Assembly: GCA_012103535.1 (NCBI GenBank)
Contig: WLWQ01000002.1
Location: 1 to 64,000 of the forward strand
DNA length: 64,000 nucleotides
Source of the DNA: Pseudomonadales bacterium
Lineage (GTDB): Bacteria > Pseudomonadota > Gammaproteobacteria > Pseudomonadales > Pseudohongiellaceae
Reading direction: 5' to 3'
Position numbers and translations under genes: made by a program. The notes beneath the pieces are model-generated. The model saw nothing but the letters and a program-made list of their open reading frames with translations, ran no database searches and was not told the origin of the DNA. Of this stretch, positions 14,482 to 23,558 are shown one piece after another (the first letter of the stretch is position 1; every line of letters begins with the position of its first letter).

Positions 14482-16842
14482 TTAATCTGGTAGGGCATAA
14501 GCAATAATGTAACCGCCTAGAGATTGAACTTCGTCAAGATTGTCCACTTGGCTTTCCAGGTTCAGGCCGCCACCACTACTTGGCACTGTAACTATCACAT
14601 ATTGCTTGCCGGATTCCGGGCTAACATAAGACATCGGCGTAGCATTCGAAGATCCAGGTAGCGGATCGGTGAATACTTCCTCGCCGTTAAAGACATTGAT
14701 AGCGCGCATTGTGCTATCTACTACGCCACCCATGAAGATTAGTCCACCGCCACTTACCATTGAGCCCGCGCTGTAGAACATTCCCATTGGTAGAGGCAAG
14801 CGACTGGGTATTCCTAAAGGTCCCTGATCTTTTGCTGTGCCTAATCCTCTTTGCCATAACACTTCCTGGTTAGCCAGATCCACAACCGCCATTTCGCCAT
14901 AAGGAGGTTTCAAACAAGGCGTAAATATTGGCGATAGAAAAGGGAATGAATAGGCTGCATAAGGGGTTCCTAATTGGGTTCCTCCAACTCCAAGCATCTC
15001 ATCACCGGTTACTTCTTCCTGTGGATACAGCGTAACTACCATAGGGTTGCGCATGGAGTTAACCACCATTAGCTGATTAACCTCATCAATAGCAACGCTA
15101 CCCCAATTCATGCCACCGGCGACACCTGGATAAAGCAGGGTTCCCGCACCAGTAGAGGGTGGAGTTAAGGGACCTTCATAACGAAGATTGCGATACTGGA
15201 TGCGGCAAAGTGCCTGATCCATCGGAGTAATTCCCCACATATCTGCTTCTCGAATATAGTCGCGACCGAATCCAGGCATGCCGACAGAAAATGGTTGAGT
15301 AGCAGCAGTAGTTTCATCAGGAAGATCTGTCTGAGGAACAGCTCGTTCTTCTATTTCGGTAAGTGGTTCGCCAGTCTCACGATCGAACACAAAAATCTCT
15401 GCCCGCTTCGTGGGCACAATTACCGCTTTGCGAATTTCACCATTAATTGGGATATCAACTAATGAAGGTTGTGAAGGAACATCGTAATCGAATATGTCGT
15501 GATGGGTGGTTTGAAAGTGCCACCTGACCCGTCCAGTTCGCGCATCAAGAGCCACAATTGAACTGGCGTATCTTTCCATTTCCTCGGTGCGATGTCCGCC
15601 ATAGTAATCCGGTGTTGCATTGCCCGTTGGCAAATATATAAGTCCGAGTTCATCATCGGCGCTGGTTAAGCTCCATACATTAGGCGTGCCTCTAGTATAA
15701 GTATCACCTTCCGGTGGCAAGCCAGTGCGATCTTCGCGCCCCATATCCCAGGCCCACACCAGATCGCCGCTTATAGGATCGAAACCGCGAACTACACCAG
15801 AGGGTTCTCCTGTTCGTACGTTGTCGAAGACCCAACCACCAAGTACCAGAACGTCGCTGGCGATAGTTGGTGGAGAAGTAACAAAGTAAAATCCTGGTTC
15901 AACGTCACCCATACCAGGCAATAGACTGATTTCGCCGTTATCGCCAAAGTCAGTACAGCGCTCACCGGTATTTTTGTTAACCGCGATTAGACGCGCATCG
16001 GTAGTCGCGGTAAAAATACGTTCTTCGCAGATCCCCAGTGAACGAAAATTAAGTGCTTCGTAATAAGTTACTCCACGGCAAGTGTCCCAGAACCCGATTT
16101 GCGGAGTATCGATTTCTGGATCGAAGCGCCAACGTTCTTCACCGCTATCGGGATCGAGTGAAAGAATTATGTTTTGACCGGTACAAAGATAAAGTCCATC
16201 GCCAACTTGAATTGGTGTCCCTTTAAATTCGCCCGGTACTCCGGTGCGAATCTCCCAGGCTCTTTCCAGCTGATCAACATTGTCCAGATTGATTTGATCA
16301 GTTGCAGCAAATCGTGTCCCGCGTTTGGTTGCACCGTAATGATTCCATTCGCCCGATGCATTGTTAACCACACCTGTACCGGCCGCACTTGGGGTACCAA
16401 CATCATAGCCTGCGTTACTGATGTAAACGGCGATAAAAAATAGCGCGAGCGCACCTGCGGCAATTCGAGTTTCCTGTTTGCCCAATAAGGACTCAGGTTC
16501 TTGTTGTAGGAGTCCTCGACGCACACCCGGTAGTAAGAACCAGAGACCTAAGACACTGAACATGGCCAGCCGCGGCATAAGAGCCCAGGCATCAAAACCT
16601 ACTTCGAATATGGCCCACAAATATGTAATGACCAGAAAAATGCCATAAAGTTGAGCGCCTCGGCGATCACCTTTAAACAGCCAATAACAGCTTACTGCCA
16701 GTACGACACCGGCGAGTGCGTAATAGAAAGAGCCGCCAGCCATTAATAGAATTGTGCCTGGCCACAACATAAGTAAGGCACAGATACCGATTACTACCGC
16801 AAGACCACGGGGCTTACGATAAGCAGAGGAGGAATTTGTCAC
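14482..16842 (-). CDS. Membrane-bound PQQ-dependent dehydrogenase, glucose/quinate/shikimate type
   Basis: The protein has 786 residues. The GTG start at 16842 follows AAGGAG with six-base spacing. Five membrane helices lie at about residues 14-32, 37-55, 63-81, 90-107 and 127-145, then a periplasmic eight-bladed quinoprotein propeller from about 165. Propeller signatures include WNHYGATKRGTRFAATDQ, GTPIQVGDGLYLCTGQNII, GVVRGFDPISGDLVWAWDM and IYLPTGNATPDYYGG. This layout defines the glucose/quinate/shikimate dehydrogenase family, which oxidises the sugar or cyclitol in the periplasm and passes electrons to ubiquinone. The exact substrate is unassigned. No PQQ synthesis genes lie in the window. 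Confidence 0.9.
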   Translation of the reverse strand: MTNSSSAYRKPRGLAVVIGICALLMLWPGTILLMAGGSFYYALAGVVLAVSCYWLFKGDRRGAQLYGIFLVITYLWAIFEVGFDAWALMPRLAMFSVLGLWFLLPGVRRGLLQQEPESLLGKQETRIAAGALALFFIAVYISNAGYDVGTPSAAGTGVVNNASGEWNHYGATKRGTRFAATDQINLDNVDQLERAWEIRTGVPGEFKGTPIQVGDGLYLCTGQNIILSLDPDSGEERWRFDPEIDTPQIGFWDTCRGVTYYEALNFRSLGICEERIFTATTDARLIAVNKNTGERCTDFGDNGEISLLPGMGDVEPGFYFVTSPPTIASDVLVLGGWVFDNVRTGEPSGVVRGFDPISGDLVWAWDMGREDRTGLPPEGDTYTRGTPNVWSLTSADDELGLIYLPTGNATPDYYGGHRTEEMERYASSIVALDARTGRVRWHFQTTHHDIFDYDVPSQPSLVDIPINGEIRKAVIVPTKRAEIFVFDRETGEPLTEIEERAVPQTDLPDETTAATQPFSVGMPGFGRDYIREADMWGITPMDQALCRIQYRNLRYEGPLTPPSTGAGTLLYPGVAGGMNWGSVAIDEVNQLMVVNSMRNPMVVTLYPQEEVTGDEMLGVGGTQLGTPYAAYSFPFLSPIFTPCLKPPYGEMAVVDLANQEVLWQRGLGTAKDQGPLGIPSRLPLPMGMFYSAGSMVSGGGLIFMGGVVDSTMRAINVFNGEEVFTDPLPGSSNATPMSYVSPESGKQYVIVTVPSSGGGLNLESQVDNLDEVQSLGGYIIAYALPD

Positions 16843-16991
16843 ATCAGACTCCTTGGAATTGACAACACCTGCTAAAACATTGCCCGGATGTTAGATCCGA
16901 AACGAGCCTGAATCCTATCACACCGATCAATTGTGACGGCAACAGAATTGTTAGGGCGTGACTAGCAGCAATCAGTGCTAACTGGTTGCTG

Positions 16992-17864
16992 TTACATCTT
17001 AGATTTGATTTCTCTTATGAGCGATTCCGCTGCCTTTTGCGACTGCCGGTTCACTGTAATTTTAATTGATCCCGATTCGTTACCGGGAAATCCACCAAAG
17101 GTTTTTAGGCTCTTTCCTTGTAGAACTAATTCTGAGTTCCAGAATTTCTGTTCCATTCGCGCCAGTTTTATTTCACTGAGTGGTATGTCAATTTCCCTAA
17201 TAGCTGATTTCCAGATTCCCAGAATCGAATCGTTATGTTGATATTCCACCATTAGACTATCGTCTTCCACATAGAGCATGCCGGTAGATTCGGAGAGCCC
17301 CATATCATCAGAGATAGAAAAGGTAACATTTGCATCTTGTGCATAGAATTCCTCAGCCTTGGAATTCGCCATGTTCATCGTGTGTTCGGTGGCTAGTCGC
17401 ACAAATTCGGGCGCATATCTTATGCCTGCATAGTGACCAAGCATGAAGAAACCCAACGCGACCAGTGGATAACCAGCCCAGAAATCATCGAAACTTCCTA
17501 ATCCTGTAAGTAGATTTATAAGTAAACAAAGAACAATGATCGATGTTGATACAAAACAGTGAGCCTTAAACTTAAGCCATAGTTCATCTTCTTTAGCTTG
17601 CGCCCGCTGCTCTTCGGCAAGGAGTTTTATCGCCCCATCAATCTGCTCGGCATTCACCCCCATGTCCTTCCCAATCGAAACCAGGTCGTCATAGTCAACA
17701 GCACCGGAGGGGGACCTGGATTCTTGCTGCAGACTTAGTCGAATGATTGCTGAAACCTCATCGCTGGAATAATGGCGATCTTCGACCGGTGAATCCTGAG
17801 TCTCACTGTCGTTATCCGGCACCTGATCGTCATTCTTTGGTGGGAATGGAATGGTGTTTGTCAT
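16992..17864 (-). CDS. 2TM domain-containing protein
   Basis: The protein has 290 residues from the ATG at 17864, preceded by GGAGAGAACC; the in-frame GTG at 17876 contains that ribosome site and is rejected. Residues 1-40 are polar and probably disordered, followed by a short helical domain with a VNAEQIDGAIKLL motif. The 2TM pair (CFVSTSIIVLCLLINL, then YPLVALGFFMLGHYAGIRY) spans about residues 100-155. The C-terminal part is a beta-rich PH-like region (SMLYVEDD type). Related proteins include histidine-kinase-associated and free-standing 2TM proteins; the function is unknown. Confidence 0.75.
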   Translation of the reverse strand: MTNTIPFPPKNDDQVPDNDSETQDSPVEDRHYSSDEVSAIIRLSLQQESRSPSGAVDYDDLVSIGKDMGVNAEQIDGAIKLLAEEQRAQAKEDELWLKFKAHCFVSTSIIVLCLLINLLTGLGSFDDFWAGYPLVALGFFMLGHYAGIRYAPEFVRLATEHTMNMANSKAEEFYAQDANVTFSISDDMGLSESTGMLYVEDDSLMVEYQHNDSILGIWKSAIREIDIPLSEIKLARMEQKFWNSELVLQGKSLKTFGGFPGNESGSIKITVNRQSQKAAESLIREIKSKM

Positions 17865-18107
17865 GGTTCTCTCCACAAATAGGTACTGCTTTTTTAGTCT
17901 AATTGAGCAAGCTTATTGTTACAAAAGACTAAAAGTGCAAAAACCGCGCCAGCCGTAGAAATTTCGACGAATAAAGTCCACGGGCCCAGAGATAATGGGG
18001 ATTTCAGGCTTAGATACTCAATCAGGCAATTATTCGAATCAGGCAAAAACACTGGTTTTGTTGGTGAACTTCACCAAGCATTAGGATTTTCAGGAATTCG
18101 GGCGTGG

Positions 18108-18467
18108 TTATTGGCGAGTGCCGTTGACGGAAAAATTTCCCTGTTGGGTAAACACCGTTCCTGCCAGTCGATTTCCATCTACTGTTCCTCTAAAGTTTAC
18201 CCGTTCCGAGGGGCCGGAATTGGGTAGGTCCAGTGCTTCCGTCGACCAGGTGATACGACTCCCGGCTAAATCGATTTCTTCTACAGCCAGGTCTGCCGTG
18301 CCAGTTATGGTGAGAGAGGGTTCTTCGGTAATTGTCCAGGTGGCGGAACGTACACCTTGATCAGTTTCAATTGAGATATCCCACACGCCGACACTCACCG
18401 GAACGATGTCGCAAGCTGATAGTGTGAATAAAAGTACGAGGATTGCAAAGTATCGAAATTGATTCAT
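18108..18467 (-). CDS. Small lipoprotein
   Basis: This 119-residue protein has an N-terminal signal peptide MNQFRYFAILVLLFTLSAC with lipobox L-S-A-C (Cys19). The mature part is a beta-rich barrel-like domain (GVWDISIETDQG, then GTADLAVEEIDLAGSRITW, then FRGTVDGNRLAGTVF). The exported protein at 35046-35405 shows a similar ligand-binding-like beta pattern with an N-terminal G-V-W start, so the two may be remote relatives. The role is unknown. Confidence 0.75.
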   Translation of the reverse strand: MNQFRYFAILVLLFTLSACDIVPVSVGVWDISIETDQGVRSATWTITEEPSLTITGTADLAVEEIDLAGSRITWSTEALDLPNSGPSERVNFRGTVDGNRLAGTVFTQQGNFSVNGTRQ

Positions 18468-18685
18468 GCTGAATGCGCTAAAAGTTAGTTTGAATTTAGT
18501 TGTCTCTTCTTTCTATCGGCCAGTTTATCCCAAGTATCGAATCAGTAATCATCGATTTCGACAAGCGATGCTGCAATAGTCAAAAAGCCCAGCCCTCGGA
18601 TCGCAACAAATGGGCAATGCAGGACTGGAATCCAATGCCTGCTCAGGCTAGGCTAGATGCTTCTAATAATACGTATTCATAAGGC

Positions 18686-20635
18686 ATGAGCGCTTCCAGT
18701 CAGTCACTAATTTCTTTGCCGGTTGCGGTGTTAACCAAGCAATCGTTTCGATATCAGGCATCGTTGTTTTGGTATTCCCATCGAACAGTCTATGGGGATG
18801 ATGCTTTTCATCGAGCGCGAATACTTTGGGTAGAAAAAAATCTGGAATCGGAAGCGCATCCAACTGACATCACCTGGTTGGACGATATGGGCGCGCCGTA
18901 CACAGTCACCAAACCGTTTTACGAATTTTATGCATGCCCAAGTTTGGGGGTGAATGTACCACTGAATATTCAGGCGGCTGTGGCCCAGGTGATTGATGAC
19001 TATGAACCGGAGCAACTGCTGGAAATTCTAGACTGTGACATGTTGCATTTGCGCCCAGCTCCAACAATGGAATTGGGCGATGATGAAATCTATGTCGACT
19101 CTGTCTATGAAGACTGGCACTTAAAGTCACTTGGTGAATGTCGCGAAATTATCAGTCCATATTTCAAAAACAATGGCGCTTATTATAACGGTGGTTTCGT
19201 TCCGATAATTGGCAAAGCGAAGACGTTAAAGAAATTGTTGGATAGCTGGGCGCAGATACATATCGAAATAGTAAACAGCGATATAGCTGATCGCTTAAAA
19301 TGGTGGGCAGGTATGTATGCCTTGCAAGCCGCTTGTGAAAATTGCCAGGTGGAAATGAAAGATATCAATGGCACCTTTATTCCTGGCAAGAATGAACTGA
19401 GAGATTCCCATTACATCGCGCACTATTCTGTCGATAAAGTTTTCGATAAGAAAAAACGAGGCTGGCCATTCCTCAACAAAGCAGATTTTCCAAACAACAT
19501 TTACTATGACCGCATTATTCGTTGGTTAGATAGCCAACCAAAAAGCGAAGACCCGGCGACTGATATGGAAGACAAGTGGCGTCATTGGATTGCCAAATGC
19601 TTGATGATGGAACATCCAGAAGAAGCTATCGCTGCGAGCCTGGTAGAGAAGGGCTACGCCAAGGATCTGGTTGCAGAAGAGATCGCTCGTGCGAAAGAAA
19701 ATCCTTATTTCAAAGGCGCCAGTGAGGTGTTCCAAAGAGAAACGGCGAAGCTGGAGGATCAAAGTCACGAAGAATGGAAGGCATCAAATAATCAGGCCTG
19801 GCTTTTGGGAGTCTATGAAAAGCTTTCCAGACTGGATGAGAGTTTCGGTGAGATCGAACGTATTAGTCCGCCGCCATTTAAAGAATTTGTTGCTAACTAC
19901 TTAAGCAAGAACAGGCCGGTAATTCTGTCCGGTGCCATGGAAGAATGGCCGGCCTATCAAAAGTGGAGTCTTGACTATTTTCGCCAATGTCATGGTAACA
20001 GCGTTGTGAGTATTCAAGATGGCAGAGAAGGCGATCCTCATTATGAACGTAATCAGAAGTTTCATCGCTCGGAAACTAAGTTCGCAAAGTTTCTGGATCG
20101 TTTAGAAAGTACAGAAAGCTCAAATGATTTTTACATGACTGCGGGTAATATGAGCGAACATCGCGATAGCCTGGCGAAGATATTTGCTGATTGCGAATCA
20201 CTTAATATTGGCGACGGTTATTTAGAGGGGCAGCCAGACGGTTCACTCTGGATCGGACCTCGTGGAACTATAACACCTCTTCATTTCGATATGATTAACA
20301 ATTTGTTCTGTCAGATTGTTGGGAGAAAGCGGGTACGGATGGTTCCATCCTGGAGTATGCCCTGGGTTTACAATGACTATCATGTTTACAGTGACGTTGA
20401 CGCAGCGGAACCTGATCTAGCAATTCATCCCTTGTTTGAAAATGCCACGGTCTACGATTTTGTAATCAATCCAGGTGAATTACTTTTTATTCCTGTGGGT
20501 TGGTGGCATCACCTGGAATCACTGGATATCACCATTAGTCTCACCCGGAAAAACCTGGCAGCCAGAGTCGGCAGTGCCTTTGGTACCGGATTTATTCGAG
20601 AATCGCAAAATTTTCAGATAGGACAAGTCGACTAA
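18686..20635 (+). CDS. Cupin-like (JmjC-type) oxygenase fused to a large N-terminal domain
   Basis: The protein has 649 residues. The C-terminal part (about 395-645) is a JmjC/FIH-like cupin: RPVILSGAMEEWPAY, then ITPLHFDMINNLFCQI with H533-x-D535, then GELLFIPVGWWHHLESL supplying the distal histidine (608 or 609). This is a 2-oxoglutarate/Fe(II) oxygenase signature. Residues 1-300 are unlike JmjC proteins. They hold ILDCDMLHLRPAP and AYYNGGFVPIIGK, which resemble the D-x-D region and acceptor loop of nucleotide-sugar glycosyltransferases; this is a suggestion only. A short helical UBA-like segment (about 312-345) joins the halves. It acts in the cytoplasm. Confidence 0.8.
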   Translation: MSASSQSLISLPVAVLTKQSFRYQASLFWYSHRTVYGDDAFHRARILWVEKNLESEAHPTDITWLDDMGAPYTVTKPFYEFYACPSLGVNVPLNIQAAVAQVIDDYEPEQLLEILDCDMLHLRPAPTMELGDDEIYVDSVYEDWHLKSLGECREIISPYFKNNGAYYNGGFVPIIGKAKTLKKLLDSWAQIHIEIVNSDIADRLKWWAGMYALQAACENCQVEMKDINGTFIPGKNELRDSHYIAHYSVDKVFDKKKRGWPFLNKADFPNNIYYDRIIRWLDSQPKSEDPATDMEDKWRHWIAKCLMMEHPEEAIAASLVEKGYAKDLVAEEIARAKENPYFKGASEVFQRETAKLEDQSHEEWKASNNQAWLLGVYEKLSRLDESFGEIERISPPPFKEFVANYLSKNRPVILSGAMEEWPAYQKWSLDYFRQCHGNSVVSIQDGREGDPHYERNQKFHRSETKFAKFLDRLESTESSNDFYMTAGNMSEHRDSLAKIFADCESLNIGDGYLEGQPDGSLWIGPRGTITPLHFDMINNLFCQIVGRKRVRMVPSWSMPWVYNDYHVYSDVDAAEPDLAIHPLFENATVYDFVINPGELLFIPVGWWHHLESLDITISLTRKNLAARVGSAFGTGFIRESQNFQIGQVD

Positions 20636-20669
20636 GTCTTATATTGCTGTAAGAAGTTAAGGAGTAAAC

Positions 20670-21650
20670 ATGCAGGAAAGGAATATCGGAGCATTGAAAG
20701 TCTCGGCAATCGGTCTCGGTTGTATGAGCATGTCCCAGGGTTATGGCGCGGCCGATCGCGATGAATCAGAGCGCGCACTGCACCGGGCGCTGGATGTCGG
20801 TTACACCTTTCTTGATACAGCGAGTGTTTACGGTGTTGGTCATAATGAAACATTGATTGGTGAAGTTCTCGGATCACGTCGCGATGAATTCACCCTGGCG
20901 AGTAAATGCGGAATTATCAACAGGGATGGAAAACGCGGAGTCGACGGGTCGCCTGAGAATATAAAGCAAACCTTGGAAGAAAGTTTGCAGCGATTGGGAA
21001 TGGAGTATATCGATCTCTATTACCTGCATCGTCGAGATTTCAATGTGCCTATCGAAGAGAGTGTTGGTGCTCTGGCTGATGAAATCAGGTCAGGTAAGAT
21101 TGGGCACATTGGTTTGTCCGAATGCTCTTCGGAAACATTACGCAAGGCTCATGGAGAGCATCCGATTTGCGCTGTGCAATCGGAATATTCTCTTTGGACT
21201 CGAGATCCGGAATACAAGGTCTTGGAATGTTGCAAAGAGCTGGGTATCGGATTCGTGCCATTCAGTCCCCTCGGTAGAGCTTTTCTCGCAGGTGTTGTGC
21301 GCGATGCTGAAGTATTGGAAGAAGGAGACATGCGCAAGACTATGCCAAGATTTACTGGCGAAAATATCGAGCACAATCTCAAACTGGTGGATGAATTCCT
21401 TACCATTGCGGCCGACAATTCATGCACCGCCGCGCAGCTAGCACTGGCATGGGTAATGGCACAAGATCCTGACTTCGTGCCTATTCCTGGTACGAAGCAC
21501 GTAAAGTTTGTGGAAGAAAATGCGGCGGCAGTGGATTTGAATATCAGCGAAACCGATTTAGATCGGGCTGGTGAGTTATTTGCAGCTGATGCGGTAAAAG
21601 GTGAACGCTATCACCCAAGCCAAATGATCTCACTCGATCCTGATAGTTAG
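20670..21650 (+). CDS. Aldo/keto reductase
   Basis: This 326-residue TIM barrel is preceded by AAGGAG at five-base spacing. Family motifs are FLDTASVYGVGHNE (Asp and Tyr of the catalytic set), L-A-S-K-C-G for the catalytic Lys, and DLYYLHRRD for the His. The C-terminal FVPIPGTKH segment contacts NADPH. It belongs to the YakC/AKR13-like branch, which reduces small aldehydes and ketones. It is co-directional with the JmjC-like gene 34 bases upstream. Confidence 0.9.
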   Translation: MQERNIGALKVSAIGLGCMSMSQGYGAADRDESERALHRALDVGYTFLDTASVYGVGHNETLIGEVLGSRRDEFTLASKCGIINRDGKRGVDGSPENIKQTLEESLQRLGMEYIDLYYLHRRDFNVPIEESVGALADEIRSGKIGHIGLSECSSETLRKAHGEHPICAVQSEYSLWTRDPEYKVLECCKELGIGFVPFSPLGRAFLAGVVRDAEVLEEGDMRKTMPRFTGENIEHNLKLVDEFLTIAADNSCTAAQLALAWVMAQDPDFVPIPGTKHVKFVEENAAAVDLNISETDLDRAGELFAADAVKGERYHPSQMISLDPDS

Positions 21651-21683
21651 CCCTGCAAGCAATCAGTTGATGCAACATGCGGG

Positions 21684-22307
21684 CTAGTCAGGTCGAACCA
21701 AAGTAAAAGAAGAATCTTCATCCACTCGTGCATAGTCGTTATAGCCTAAGCGCCCAATTGGCATCATTTTAGCTACATCGATAAGCCCATCTTCACGGAT
21801 AACTTCTTCATTGATGTGAATCCCTATAACCTCGCCAAATATAACCTTATACACGTCAGTCTCGTTCCATCCGGAAATCTCGACGGTTTTAAGATATTTA
21901 CATTCCAGATGAACAGGTGCCTCTGCAATTCTGGGTGCCGCAACCAAGGTTGACTCTATTGGCGTCAATCCGGTTAGAGCGATCTCATCAGAATCTGGTG
22001 GCAATGTTGCCGAAGACTGGTTCATCTGATCACGAGTGTCCCAGGTGGCTAGATTACAAACGAACTCACCTGTTGCTTCTACGTTTCGTGCGGAGTCTTT
22101 GTTTTTGTCATCGGCGTTTCCAATGCCTGATGAAAACATAACAGTGGGAGGTGAATAACAAACTGCGTTGAAAAAACTGTAAGGAGCAAGATTGAAGACA
22201 CCATCTTCATCTACGGTGCTGATCCAACCGATAGGCCGTGGAATAACTAAACTGTTAAAAGGATTCTTTGGTAGTCCGTGATTTTTCTTTTTAGGCTCGT
22301 AAAACAT
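21684..22307 (-). CDS. Flavin reductase-like FMN-binding protein
   Basis: The protein has 207 residues. The motif NPFNSLVIPRPIGWIS, then GVFNLAPYSFFNAVCYSPP, then FVCNLATWD is the DIM6/NTAB-like flavin reductase domain (split-barrel fold). Such proteins reduce FMN with NAD(P)H or serve as partners of two-component monooxygenases. No monooxygenase gene lies beside it. GGGACTC precedes the ATG. It is convergent with the aldo/keto reductase gene. Confidence 0.88.
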   Translation of the reverse strand: MFYEPKKKNHGLPKNPFNSLVIPRPIGWISTVDEDGVFNLAPYSFFNAVCYSPPTVMFSSGIGNADDKNKDSARNVEATGEFVCNLATWDTRDQMNQSSATLPPDSDEIALTGLTPIESTLVAAPRIAEAPVHLECKYLKTVEISGWNETDVYKVIFGEVIGIHINEEVIREDGLIDVAKMMPIGRLGYNDYARVDEDSSFTLVRPD

Positions 22308-22366
22308 GAGTCCCTTCCATTAGCAACAAATGAAGGGCGCATGATAAGGGCAGGGAATGTTCCAGT

Positions 22367-23392
22367 CTATTCTTGTTCAGATTCCAAGCGCCGTGCTCCA
22401 GCTAAAATGCCAGGCAGCGAATAGTTTCCTTCGTGGCAGGCGAATTCATAGACTTTTTCTTCCGGTGAATTTCGAGACAGTATGCGTTCTCCGCTAAACG
22501 CTTGTGTATAAGCTTGATCGTCGGTAACCGTGAAGGCGTAATGAATTTCATTGTCTCCAACCAGCGTGTAGCGTTCGATTAGTTCAAAGTCTTCTGAAAT
22601 TACTATTGAGCGAGAAGAAGATTGTTCAGGGCGATAGTTTTTCGAATGCACTACTAAAGTGTCATCTTCCCAGCGTGCAACGGCATCTCCCATCCATTGC
22701 GGAATATCGTGAGAAAAATGTTCACCGCCGATGCGAATGATGCGGGCGTCGTGAATCATCTCGGTCATGACCATTAGATAATTTTCGGTTTGTACTATTT
22801 GTAAATTCGGATTCATCATCATCGGCGTTAGCGAAGGAGCCGCGGCACCAAAAATCAGGCAGCGACCAGATAGTGGCTGGCCTTCCGGCCCATCGGTATC
22901 AGCAAGACCGCTGGCACGACGCTTTGCGTAGAAATCTTGAAAGCCTTCCCTTCTGGGTATGCGACCACTGGTTTCTCCGGTGATGACGGAAGTTCGATAT
23001 TCGCCATTAACTTGATGCAACTTCGGTTCAAGGTAGTGTCCGAGAAAGGCATCGTCAGCTTCCTGGCCGATGCGGGCACCTATTTCAGGTGCGCCACGAT
23101 CAGGATCGAGTGGCGCGTCTTGCCGTTCCAAGCGCTCCATCATTCTTTGTTCGAGCTCACGCGCTTCTTCAGGGGTATAGGTTTGCTTGTCGCCAAGATT
23201 GGTAGGGCGTTGCAATGGTGTGCGAGAACCGAAAAACCAATTACCCTGAAAATCCGGTCGGCCGTATTCCGTTCGCGGCATGGTCCATTGACTCGAGGCA
23301 GTAGCGCTTTCAGCAGCCAGAGTTTCCAGCTGCCCTGTGTTACTAAGAGAAACCAGAATTGTTAGGGAGAAAAGAGTAATTATTCGCCGCAT
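22367..23392 (-). CDS. Secreted uncharacterised family protein, copy 1 of 4
   Basis: This 341-residue protein has an N-terminal signal peptide. It shares the hallmark PRTEYGRPDFQGNW near the start, the internal MTEMIHDARIIRI, the W-x-D-D-T-L-V-V-H-S-K-N-Y strand pair and the C-terminal FACHEGNYSLPGILAGARR with three other proteins in this window. The family is known to me from gammaproteobacteria, sphingomonads and acidobacteria as hypothetical proteins, with no proven activity. The conserved cysteine pair (G-R-C in the middle and A-C-H at the end) may form a disulfide. It lies alone, upstream of the flavin reductase gene on the same strand (59 bases). Confidence 0.8.
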   Translation of the reverse strand: MRRIITLFSLTILVSLSNTGQLETLAAESATASSQWTMPRTEYGRPDFQGNWFFGSRTPLQRPTNLGDKQTYTPEEARELEQRMMERLERQDAPLDPDRGAPEIGARIGQEADDAFLGHYLEPKLHQVNGEYRTSVITGETSGRIPRREGFQDFYAKRRASGLADTDGPEGQPLSGRCLIFGAAAPSLTPMMMNPNLQIVQTENYLMVMTEMIHDARIIRIGGEHFSHDIPQWMGDAVARWEDDTLVVHSKNYRPEQSSSRSIVISEDFELIERYTLVGDNEIHYAFTVTDDQAYTQAFSGERILSRNSPEEKVYEFACHEGNYSLPGILAGARRLESEQE

Positions 23393-23447
23393 AGGTCACC
23401 GAACCATTGGAAGACGGGCGCATTATAGGCCCAAAATTGTTAAATGG

Positions 23448-23468
23448 GATGAGACACAATGTCGCATC
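23448..23468. promoter_or_regulatory. Imperfect 8-bp inverted repeat in the promoter region of secreted family copy 1
   Basis: Arms GATGAGAC and GTCGCATC, one mismatch, five-base spacer, lying 56-76 bases upstream of the 23392 start. It could be an operator; the match is short and no factor is identified. Confidence 0.25.
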
Positions 23469-23558
23469 AAAGTACTGTAAATCTTGCTGCAGTTCGGCCT
23501 CATTTGGCGATGATGCAAATCAAGGATCTGGTTGATTAGTGCGGACTGAAATTTGGTC

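Noticed and set aside
16915..16945. TCACA and TGTGA pair upstream of the membrane quinoprotein gene as a CRP site
   Set aside because: The half-sites are in the opposite order (TCACA first) and spaced by nine bases, unlike the TGTGA-N6-TCACA consensus.
17916..18227. Plus-strand 103-codon frame as a small gene
   Set aside because: No ribosome site, no domain, and it runs into the complement of the lipoprotein gene at 18108-18467.
21648..21690. Partial stem between the aldo/keto reductase and flavin reductase genes as a bidirectional terminator
   Set aside because: The stem has a bulge and neither side carries a T-run.
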